NCBI GenBank assembly: GCA_016125185.1
Contig: WGMG01000001.1
Span: forward strand, 372,001 to 436,000
Source of the DNA: Armatimonadota bacterium
Lineage (GTDB): Bacteria; Armatimonadota; Fimbriimonadia; Fimbriimonadales; Fimbriimonadaceae
Length of the DNA: 64,000 bases
Direction: 5' to 3'
Under the pieces are notes generated by a model that saw only the letters and a list, made by a program, of their open reading frames with translations, did no database searches and was not told the DNA's origin. The position numbers and the translations under genes were made by a program. Shown one piece after another: positions 58,250 to 64,000 of the stretch (position 1 is its first letter; each line of letters opens with the position of its first letter).

Positions 58250-59296
58250 GTGAAAGAAACGATTTCCGCGAAACTCGCCACCCGTCTGTCCTACCTCGAA
58301 CCCGAGCAGTTGGACGGCCTGATTCAACGCGTCAAACAACTCAAAAAGCGCTCCGGCAAACCAAACGAGAGTCTCGACCTATGGGTTGAGCGGGCGATCC
58401 GCAAAGAAGAGCGGACCCTGCAGTCGGCCTGCAATCAACGGCTTGCCGTCGTGACTAGTGTCTTCGCCAACGAGATTGATGTCGAAGTCGATGGCGAGAC
58501 CGTACGAATTCAGCGCGGGACCCATCTGCTGGCTCCTGGCGACGAGGTTCGCATTGGCGAAGCCAGCGGTCGATTGTCGGTCCTCGAACTTCTGCCCCGT
58601 CGGACCAAGCTGTCTCGTCCCGACGTGGACAACGGAAACCTCGAACGTCTGATCGTGGCGAACGTCGACGTGGTGGTCATCGTCGTGTCGGTCGTGACGC
58701 CCCCGCTGCATCCTCGCCTGATAGATCGCTACTTGGTTGCCATTCAAAACGGCGGCGCGAAGCCCGTCATCTGCGTCAACAAAATCGACTTGTTGGAGGA
58801 CCATAGCGAGTTGGAAGTCCTGGAGCCGTATCGAGGCATCGGGCTTCCGGTCTTTGAATGTTCGACCGCCGATGGGAGAGGCATCGACGACCTCCGAAAG
58901 CATCTTCAAGGCCAAACCTTTGCTTTTGTCGGCCACTCGGGCGTCGGGAAGTCGTCATTGGCCAACGCCTTCGCTCCCGAATTGAACCTGAAGACCAAGG
59001 GATTGATGGAAGGATATGGGCGCGGCGCCCACACGACGACGGTTAGCTCCCTGCATCGTCTGGCCAACGGCACGACGCTCATCGACACGCCAGGCATCCG
59101 TTCATTCGGACTCTGGTCGACGAGCCTCGATGAGATCGAGCGATCCTTCCCCGAGTTTGTCGGCATAAGCTGTCGATTCCGAGACTGCTCGCACACCGCC
59201 GAACCCGGATGCGGTGTACTTGAAGCCGTCGAAAACGGCCAGATTTCGTCCGATCGGTACCAAACTTTCTTGCGACTCAAGGAGGAAATCGGCTAA
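58250..59296 (+). CDS. rsgA: Ribosome small-subunit biogenesis GTPase RsgA
   Basis: Circularly permuted GTPase that checks late 30S assembly. The 348-residue protein has an OB fold (~62-115) and the GTPase motifs in permuted order: NKID at 177-180, GHSGVGKSS at 228-236, DTPG at 279-282. The zinc site uses Cys308, Cys313, His315 and Cys321. An N-terminal helical extension of about 60 residues (YLEPEQLDGLIQRVKQLKKR) precedes the OB fold and is not usual. Start is GTG. Confidence 0.94.
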   Translation: MKETISAKLATRLSYLEPEQLDGLIQRVKQLKKRSGKPNESLDLWVERAIRKEERTLQSACNQRLAVVTSVFANEIDVEVDGETVRIQRGTHLLAPGDEVRIGEASGRLSVLELLPRRTKLSRPDVDNGNLERLIVANVDVVVIVVSVVTPPLHPRLIDRYLVAIQNGGAKPVICVNKIDLLEDHSELEVLEPYRGIGLPVFECSTADGRGIDDLRKHLQGQTFAFVGHSGVGKSSLANAFAPELNLKTKGLMEGYGRGAHTTTVSSLHRLANGTTLIDTPGIRSFGLWSTSLDEIERSFPEFVGISCRFRDCSHTAEPGCGVLEAVENGQISSDRYQTFLRLKEEIG

Positions 59297-59319
59297 CGCG
59301 AATTCTTTTTCGAAGAAAA

Positions 59320-59886
59320 TTGCGTATTGGCGAACAAAGCGCGTTCGTGAAACAACTGTACCTACGGAAAAGCTCGTCGACCGCGCGAGATTGTGAGGAG
59401 AACCTGGACGCAGAGGACTTTGCCCTTGTCGCACGGCTGTACGCCGACCACTCGGAGAATCTGCTTCGGTTCTGCTTCCGGCTCTGCGGAGACGCCGATG
59501 GCGCGCAGGACCTTTTGATGGAAACGATTCACGCGGCTCCGGGGGCGATCAAACGCTTCAGTCGACGGAGTTCGGTCAAGACTTGGCTGTATCGCATCGC
59601 CCTGAATAAGTGGCGAGAGGGACGGCGCACTCTCCAGCGCCGCCAAGAGCTTGACCGAGTCCATGCCCCGAAGCAACCGTCAAGGGATCGGGATTTGGTC
59701 ATCGCCATCGAATCCGAACTCGCCAATCTTTCAGAGCCTCTCTTGGAAGCATTCACGCTGGTCAAGATGGAGGGACTTAAGTACCGTGAGGCGGCAAAGA
59801 TTCTGGACGTGCCGATTGGCACCGTGCAATCAAGGGTCCACTCGGCTTGTGAGCAGATGCGCGAGCGCCTACAGGAGGTTTTGTGA
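59320..59886 (+). CDS. ECF sigma factor
   Basis: RNA polymerase sigma factor of the extracytoplasmic-function group, 188 residues from TTG at 59320 (GTG at 59347 is also possible). Region 2 covers about 40-105 (LYADHSENLLRFCFRL, DLLMETI) and region 4 about 130-185 (LLEAFTLVKMEGLKYREAAK, then ILDVPIGTVQSRVHSA). The anti-sigma gene starts within its stop codon (TGATG), with AGGAGGT just upstream. Confidence 0.9.
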   Translation: MRIGEQSAFVKQLYLRKSSSTARDCEENLDAEDFALVARLYADHSENLLRFCFRLCGDADGAQDLLMETIHAAPGAIKRFSRRSSVKTWLYRIALNKWREGRRTLQRRQELDRVHAPKQPSRDRDLVIAIESELANLSEPLLEAFTLVKMEGLKYREAAKILDVPIGTVQSRVHSACEQMRERLQEVL

Positions 59887-60635
59887 TGTCTTGCGACAGA
59901 ATTCGGACTCAGTTGAACGCGCTCATCGATCGTGAACTTGGTTTGGTCGATTGGGTGCGGGTGAAGCTACACCTGCTCCGGTGTGATGAGTGCCGACAAC
60001 ACTTTGACGAGTACCGTCTCGTGAGTCAGGCGGCAAAATGTGTGCGTAGCGTGCCAGGAAGGCGTCGGCTTCGACTCGCACCCGTCTTTGCGGTGGCTGC
60101 CGTCGCCTCTGTCGTCGCCCTCGCCGTGCTTTGGCCCAAGCCAAAAGAACCTCAAGCGCTCGTGTATAACCGGACTTTTCTCACCGGTGGGGCCAAGCCT
60201 CTAGGCGCGATTTACAATGAGGGCAAGTACTTGGTGGTGCGAGACTTTAAGGACGGCGCTCTGTTGGCCACGGCCCCTGGTCATACGAGGAAGGATGCGT
60301 TTTATGCCGTCTCGCAGGCAGGAAACATGCCTTTCAATCAGCCGCTTGAGCGTGTGATCGAGGACAAACCTCCGATCAGTTTGAAGCTGGAGAAGCATGG
60401 ATCTGGGGCCACGATCATCATGGAGGATCACCCTTCCGCAAAGGAAGATGCTCAGATCGTCATCTTCTTTTCGGGCCCGGCGCCGAACCTCAAAGACGTG
60501 GATATTCCTGCCGATCGCCCGGCTCTGTTCGTGAAGATTATCGATCCCGACTTCTTGGCTGACGTGGTTCCCGACCAGCCCGACAAAAAGTTTGTTCCCC
60601 CATCGAACAATAAGCCAGAGACAATCAACCGTTAA
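59886..60635 (+). CDS. Anti-sigma factor with zinc-finger-type N-terminus
   Basis: A 249-residue membrane protein. The N-terminal His-Cys-Cys motif LHLLRCDECRQHF with an upstream Cys (MSCDRI) is the zinc-binding anti-sigma fold that holds an ECF factor in the cytoplasm. One membrane helix follows (LAPVFAVAAVASVVALAVLW, ~62-83). The outer domain of ~165 residues (LVYNRTFLTGGAKPLGAIYN) is presumably the sensor. It is overlapped with the sigma gene, as expected for a sigma/anti-sigma pair. Confidence 0.87.
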   Translation: MSCDRIRTQLNALIDRELGLVDWVRVKLHLLRCDECRQHFDEYRLVSQAAKCVRSVPGRRRLRLAPVFAVAAVASVVALAVLWPKPKEPQALVYNRTFLTGGAKPLGAIYNEGKYLVVRDFKDGALLATAPGHTRKDAFYAVSQAGNMPFNQPLERVIEDKPPISLKLEKHGSGATIIMEDHPSAKEDAQIVIFFSGPAPNLKDVDIPADRPALFVKIIDPDFLADVVPDQPDKKFVPPSNNKPETINR

Positions 60636-60637
60636 GC

Positions 60638-61342
60638 ATGAGGTGCAAAACCAAAGCCTTCACGCTCATCGAACTTTTAGTGGTGATCGCCATTATCGCC
60701 ATTGTGGCGGCGATTCTGTTTCCCGTCTTTGCCCAGGCAAAAGGCGCGAGCAAGAAGACCGCGGCCATGAGCAACCTTAGCCAGATCGCCAAAGGCGTTC
60801 AGCTCTATCTCGGGGACAGCGATGACCACCTTCCACCGCAGCACGAAGCCGTTCCACAATGGCCGGGATTCGATACGCTCCTCATTATTGTCAGCGACAA
60901 CGAGCCGACCTTAGTGGACACCTACGAGCCATATGTGAAGAACAAGGACGTCTGGTTTTCGCCCGAGGACCGACTAGACAAGAAGGGACAAACGAGCTTT
61001 GTTTTCAACGGCCAACTGGTCTATGCATGGAGCATGAGCGCAATACCTCGACCAGCCGAAGCGATCTATATGACAGACCGAAGCGACATTCCTTCGTCCC
61101 TTCCCGGAGGCAAGAACCTCGAAGATTACGCCTGGTGGACGTTCACTCAAAACCTGATCACGTCGGAAAGCCAACTCCCCGGAACGCTTGAGCCGACCAA
61201 AGTGGTGACGAGGATTTCACCCAATCGATACACCGGCAAAGTTGCGCTCTATCAATTCCTCGACTCCCACGTGAAAGCGATGAAGTTCGACCAGACCTGG
61301 GGAGACAAGAGCAAGAACCTCCACTACGCAACCAAACTATGA
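60638..61342 (+). CDS. Type IV prepilin-like secreted protein in sigma-factor operon
   Basis: A 234-residue pseudopilin. The leader ends before KAFTLIELLVVIAIIAI, with the peptidase site preceding Phe (Ala rather than Gly at -1), and continues AAILFPVFAQAK. The globular part includes GVQLYLGDSDDHLPP, a segment typical of DUF1559-like proteins, and ends KVALYQFLDSHVKAM. Starts 2 nt after the anti-sigma stop, so it is part of the sigma operon. Its end overlaps the next lipoprotein by 4 nt. Confidence 0.85.
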   Translation: MRCKTKAFTLIELLVVIAIIAIVAAILFPVFAQAKGASKKTAAMSNLSQIAKGVQLYLGDSDDHLPPQHEAVPQWPGFDTLLIIVSDNEPTLVDTYEPYVKNKDVWFSPEDRLDKKGQTSFVFNGQLVYAWSMSAIPRPAEAIYMTDRSDIPSSLPGGKNLEDYAWWTFTQNLITSESQLPGTLEPTKVVTRISPNRYTGKVALYQFLDSHVKAMKFDQTWGDKSKNLHYATKL

Positions 61343-61578
61343 AAACCCTCCTTTTCCCTTTCGCTGCCCTCCTCATTTGCGGTTGCAACGCCGGTCATGA
61401 CAAATACGACATGGCCACTGATCAAGCGATGCGAAACGGTGCGGCCAAGAAGGCGAACCAGATCGTAATCAACCACGGGTCAACACCAACAATGGGCAAG
61501 ACCGGCGCAAAGCAACCGCTTGGCTCGGTCATCTCCGATGACAATAGCTCGGGTTCCGGCGCGCCGGAACCCCACTAG
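61339..61578 (+). CDS. Small lipoprotein after second prepilin
   Basis: A 79-residue lipoprotein with signal MKTLLFPFAALLICGC and a lipobox of type ICGC. The mature part is polar, with a short helix (MATDQAMRNGAAKKANQIV) and a Ser/Gly/Pro-rich end. It overlaps the prepilin stop (ATGA). No sequence similarity to the lipoprotein at 55022 is evident, but position and size are the same. Role unknown. Confidence 0.75.
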   Translation: MKTLLFPFAALLICGCNAGHDKYDMATDQAMRNGAAKKANQIVINHGSTPTMGKTGAKQPLGSVISDDNSSGSGAPEPH

Positions 61579-61588
61579 AACCTTCCTT

Positions 61589-62047
61589 TTAGTGCATTTC
61601 TTTGTCGCCCAGCATGGTCTGGACGTAGGCGATCTGCCCGAGGTGATAATTGAAATTCCACCTTGGGTAGTCCATCATCTCGAGGACTGTGTGGTCACGT
61701 CCGCCGTTATAAGGGAGCCACTTCGTGTCCTTCAGTCGCTCGTCGGACAGCGTTCCGAACAGTTGCGCCAGCTTCTCAACTCGGGCTAAGCACTCGGTTT
61801 CGTACTCTGCGACGGAGAGCGGTTGGGCAGGGTCGAGGGCGCGGCCGCTGGAGTCGCCTTCTTCTCTATTTTCGATCAGGTCCTGCGCCCAGGTCGGGCA
61901 CATCGCCATCTCCCAACAAAGGCTGATCACGGACCGAGCGCCGTCCGGCTCCCAAGTCAGCTTATCGGCGGGAACGGCCTTGGCATATCGAAAGGCTTCT
62001 TGCGCGGCTGAACGCGTCACATCGGCTAAGTATTCTTGAATCGTCAT
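61589..62047 (-). CDS. DinB-family protein
   Basis: A 152-residue four-helix-bundle protein of the DinB/YfiT type, often metal-dependent thiol transferases or damage-induced proteins. Helix motifs include SVISLCWEMAM, PLSVAEYETECLARVEKLAQ and a C-terminal WNFNYHLGQIAYVQTMLG, which contains the His expected at the third metal position. The first His is not obvious, so metal binding is uncertain. Its promoter carries the inverted repeat at 62063-62084. Confidence 0.8.
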   Translation of the reverse strand: MTIQEYLADVTRSAAQEAFRYAKAVPADKLTWEPDGARSVISLCWEMAMCPTWAQDLIENREEGDSSGRALDPAQPLSVAEYETECLARVEKLAQLFGTLSDERLKDTKWLPYNGGRDHTVLEMMDYPRWNFNYHLGQIAYVQTMLGDKEMH

Positions 62048-62062
62048 TTCTTCACCACTAAA

Positions 62063-62084
62063 ATAGTAGACAAAAATATACTAT
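62063..62084 (-). promoter_or_regulatory. Inverted-repeat operator overlapping dinB-family promoter
   Basis: ATAGTA (62063-62068) and TACTAT (62079-62084) face each other across 10 nt. On the minus strand, TACTAT, the complement of the first half, could be the -10 box, 15 nt before the ATG at 62047. A bound repressor would block polymerase. Confidence 0.5.
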
Positions 62085-62145
62085 CATGCGTGGTAGGTAA
62101 AGTCAACGGGTCCCAGGACAAATGTTCAGAGTCTTAACGATCCAC

Positions 62146-62730
62146 TTAGGTTTGTCTGTGGGCAAGAAGCCACTGAATGGCGATGATGGACTTGGCATCG
62201 ATGATGGTGCCGTTCTTCACCATTTCGTCCGCTTCTGACGTCGGGACGCGGTGGACTCGCAGGTCTTCGCTTTCATGCGCCAGACCGGCGTGGGCGAGAA
62301 CAGTCAGGCCGGTAGGAAACGGGCAATAGAACAAACTCAGCCGCTCCGTGCAAGCACCCGGGGATAGGTAGAAGCTAGCCACTAACTGGATCGACTCGGG
62401 TTCGGCTCCGGTCTCTTCTATCGCCTCTCGCTTGGCGCTTGCCTCCGCGGATTCGCCGTCGTCGATGCGTCCAGCCGGGATTTCGAGTAGTCGGCCCGGG
62501 CCGTTTTCGAAGGCCGATACACGAAACTGCTCGACCAGCACGATCTCGTCGGTTGCAAGATCATGTAAGAGGATGCCGACGCTGTCGCCTCGGTTCAGGA
62601 CCAGGTGTTCGATTGGCTCCGAGAGGGTCCCGTCGAACTTCTTGGCTCGGAAGCGGATCGAAAGCCAGCGGAAGATGCGCTTGTGAAAGACTTCCTTGGT
62701 TTCCAAAATCTCGGCGATCGGTTCGGACAT
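62146..62730 (-). CDS. Nudix hydrolase, ADP-ribose pyrophosphatase type
   Basis: Hydrolyses nucleoside diphosphates linked to another moiety, probably ADP-ribose. The 194-residue protein, from ATG at 62730, has the Nudix box AGRIDDGESAEASAKREAIE then ETGAE, with all Glu ligands present. Gly-Ile-Pro-Ala-Gly before it and the LSPGACTERLSLFY loop are typical of ADP-ribose-type members. On the minus strand GATACT lies 6 nt before the ATG. The frame reaches 62802 upstream, but the ATG at 62730 fits best. Confidence 0.85.
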   Translation of the reverse strand: MSEPIAEILETKEVFHKRIFRWLSIRFRAKKFDGTLSEPIEHLVLNRGDSVGILLHDLATDEIVLVEQFRVSAFENGPGRLLEIPAGRIDDGESAEASAKREAIEETGAEPESIQLVASFYLSPGACTERLSLFYCPFPTGLTVLAHAGLAHESEDLRVHRVPTSEADEMVKNGTIIDAKSIIAIQWLLAHRQT

Positions 62731-62862
62731 TCCTCTAGTATCGCCCGATGGTCCGAAAAAATGGCCCGCCGCGAGGTGGCGGGCCCAAATGAAACTCCTC
62801 ACCCGTCACATTGGGCTAGGAGAGTCGTCATTAGTGGGGTTTTCCTTATGAGGGGGCAAGAT

Positions 62863-63198
62863 CTAAACGGCGTCAACTTTGGCGAGGATTCGGCTCGCTA
62901 CTTCGCCTGGTGGCAAGACTCCCGTGAATGAAGTGAGGGCTCGATTACCCTTCATCAGATAGCAGGTCGGAATACTGCTGATGCCGAAGATTGAAGCGAT
63001 TTCAGGTTCATCGTCGACGTTGAGCTGGGCGATGCGAGCTTTGCCGGCGACGGTCTCGGCCACTTCGGCAAGGATCGGCTTCATGGCTCGACACGGACCG
63101 CACCACGGCGCCCAGAAGTCGATGAGAATGGGGGTTTCGTTATCAAGAACTTCGGACTTAAAGTTGGCCGTAGTGAGCTGAATGATGGGATTTGACAT
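62863..63198 (-). CDS. trxA: Thioredoxin
   Basis: General protein-disulfide reductase of the cytoplasm. From the ATG at 63198 it has 111 residues, the usual length. The active site WCGPC is at 32-36, with the buried Asp in LIDFWAPW and the cis-Pro in SSIPTCYL. Two ATGs upstream (63213 and 63261) would add 5 or 21 residues with no typical thioredoxin features. The dimethyl-substrate partner, thioredoxin reductase, is not in the window. Confidence 0.94.
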   Translation of the reverse strand: MSNPIIQLTTANFKSEVLDNETPILIDFWAPWCGPCRAMKPILAEVAETVAGKARIAQLNVDDEPEIASIFGISSIPTCYLMKGNRALTSFTGVLPPGEVASRILAKVDAV

Positions 63199-63282
63199 GA
63201 CGGATTGTTCCATTAGGAAGGAAGAGGCAGGGTTTTCTATAAATGATTCAAAACGGCACAAAGTGGCACGAATTTTTCAAAA

Positions 63283-63320
63283 TTGAAACTATATCTTACG
63301 ATATGTAGTATCTTAAGATA
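63283..63320 (+). promoter_or_regulatory. Promoter and operators of padR-type gene
   Basis: TTGAAA (63283-63288), 17-nt spacer, TAGTAT (63306-63311), with the ATG 8 nt further at 63320. Two palindromes overlap it: ATATC-TTAC-GATAT (63291-63304) in the spacer and the perfect TATCTTAAGATA (63309-63320) over the -10 box and start. This suggests autorepression of a leaderless message. Confidence 0.7.
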
Positions 63321-64000
63321 TGTTTTACGATAGACATGGTCGTGGAGAGATTCCTTTTGAAGCTATTGGGCCCTGGGCGGCTCGTCTACATCGAGGGCGC
63401 GGCCCTCGGGGACCTCACCACCGTTTCGGCATGCACGGGCCCCATGGGCTTCATCGAGGACGCAAATTCTCCTCGGCCGACCTTCAGATTTTGATCCTCA
63501 CTCTGCTGGACAAAGGACCTTCTTACGGCTACGAGATCATCAAGTCGCTAGAGGAATTGTCCGACGGATACTATGCGCCGAGTCCGGGCATGATCTACCC
63601 GGCGCTCACCTATCTGGAAGAGATCGGGTACGCGGATGTCGCGATGGAAGGGACACGCAAGCGGTACCAAATCACCGACGAAGGTCGTGGGCACCTGGAA
63701 GAAAACCGCGAGCGAGCCGACGAAATCTTCAGCATCCTCGAAAAGATCGGGGCACGCATGGAGGAAGCGAGGCAGGCGTTCGAAGGAGAGCTTGGACCCG
63801 ACGAAGACGAACACTCCCGCCAAAGCGAAGACTTGAAGGCAATGCGCCGTCGCCTGCGCGACTTTCTACGCGGCTACCGCCCGCGAGGTCGCGAGGATGA
63901 GATGCGGCTAGTCGGGACGCTTCAACAGATTCTCCATCAAATCGAACATGGTAAGCCCGAGGCCCCCAAGCCTCCGATGCCGCCGCATCATTTGATGGAG
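63320..64000 (+). CDS. PadR-family transcriptional regulator, cut by window end
   Basis: At least 227 codons, with the frame open at the window end. A His/Gly/Arg-rich N-terminus (HRGRGPRGPHHRFGMHGPHG) of about 50 residues precedes the winged-helix domain: SSADLQILILTLLDKGPSYG, YEIIKSLEELSDGYY and PSPGMIYPALTYLEEIGYAD, then YQITDEG. A long helical C-terminal region follows, ending in a Pro/His-rich segment. The His-rich head resembles metal-binding or linker segments of some PadR proteins. It probably represses its own promoter. Confidence 0.88.
   Translation, partial: MFYDRHGRGEIPFEAIGPWAARLHRGRGPRGPHHRFGMHGPHGLHRGRKFSSADLQILILTLLDKGPSYGYEIIKSLEELSDGYYAPSPGMIYPALTYLEEIGYADVAMEGTRKRYQITDEGRGHLEENRERADEIFSILEKIGARMEEARQAFEGELGPDEDEHSRQSEDLKAMRRRLRDFLRGYRPRGREDEMRLVGTLQQILHQIEHGKPEAPKPPMPPHHLME

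Noticed and set aside
1-64000. CRISPR arrays, prophage or restriction systems
   Set aside because: No regularly spaced repeats, cas genes, phage structural genes or modification enzymes were seen.

Overview
The window looks like chromosomal DNA of a diderm, flagellated bacterium, most plausibly of the Armatimonadota (Fimbriimonas-like). This is inference from gene content, not a database match. The clues are prepilin N-termini of the type FTLIELLVVIAIIAI followed by AILFPVFAQAK, a PEP-CTERM protein, many lipoproteins and beta-barrel-like secreted proteins, and flagellar L- and P-ring genes that require an outer membrane. Genes are densely packed. No tRNA, rRNA, CRISPR array or prophage was found.

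Layout. 0.2-2.2 kb: S51 peptidase, a membrane/coiled-coil protein and queF. 2.2-9.8 kb: a minus-strand run holding three tandem copies of an unrecognised ~600-residue secreted protein family, a cupin-type glucose-6-phosphate isomerase inside the run, and dihydrolipoamide dehydrogenase upstream. 10-13.4 kb: an ABC sugar importer in which the binding protein is fused to the first permease; no ATPase gene is nearby. 13.4-15.5 kb: an AT-richer stretch with two orphan genes. 15.5-27.9 kb: M1 aminopeptidase, malate/lactate dehydrogenase, a HigBA-type toxin-antitoxin pair, isochorismatase-fold hydrolase, ankyrin protein, UbiD decarboxylase, a lipoprotein, S1/P1 nuclease and HtpX protease.

27.9-36.4 kb is one flagellar operon: flgF-like, flgG, a FlgG-like/FlgA fusion, flgH, flgI, flgJ, flgN, flgK, flgL, fliW and csrA. 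It supplies rod, rings, rod cap, chaperone, hook-filament junction and the FliW-CsrA switch. ribF and small envelope proteins follow. 38.7-52.3 kb: M29 aminopeptidase, a REP-associated transposase inside long inverted repeats, ndk, fatty-acid desaturase, DinG-like helicase, glycosyltransferase, DedA protein, 6-phosphogluconate dehydrogenase, a dgcA-dgcN pair for D-glutamate breakdown and a class V aminotransferase. 52.4-64 kb: an outer-membrane protein, LacI regulator with prepilin and lipoproteins, metK, PEP-CTERM protein, rsgA with a possible leader peptide, an ECF sigma/anti-sigma/prepilin/lipoprotein operon, DinB protein, Nudix hydrolase, thioredoxin and a PadR regulator cut by the window end.

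Regulation. Many genes have a -10-like hexamer (TANNNT, CATAAT or CAAAAT) only 5-9 nt before the start codon and no Shine-Dalgarno sequence. This points to widespread leaderless transcription. Genes inside operons instead overlap (ATGA or TAATG) or carry an AGGAG-type site. The strongest candidates for undescribed biology are the triplicated secreted family, the FlgG-like/FlgA fusion, the binding-protein/permease fusion and the two regulator-prepilin-lipoprotein loci.
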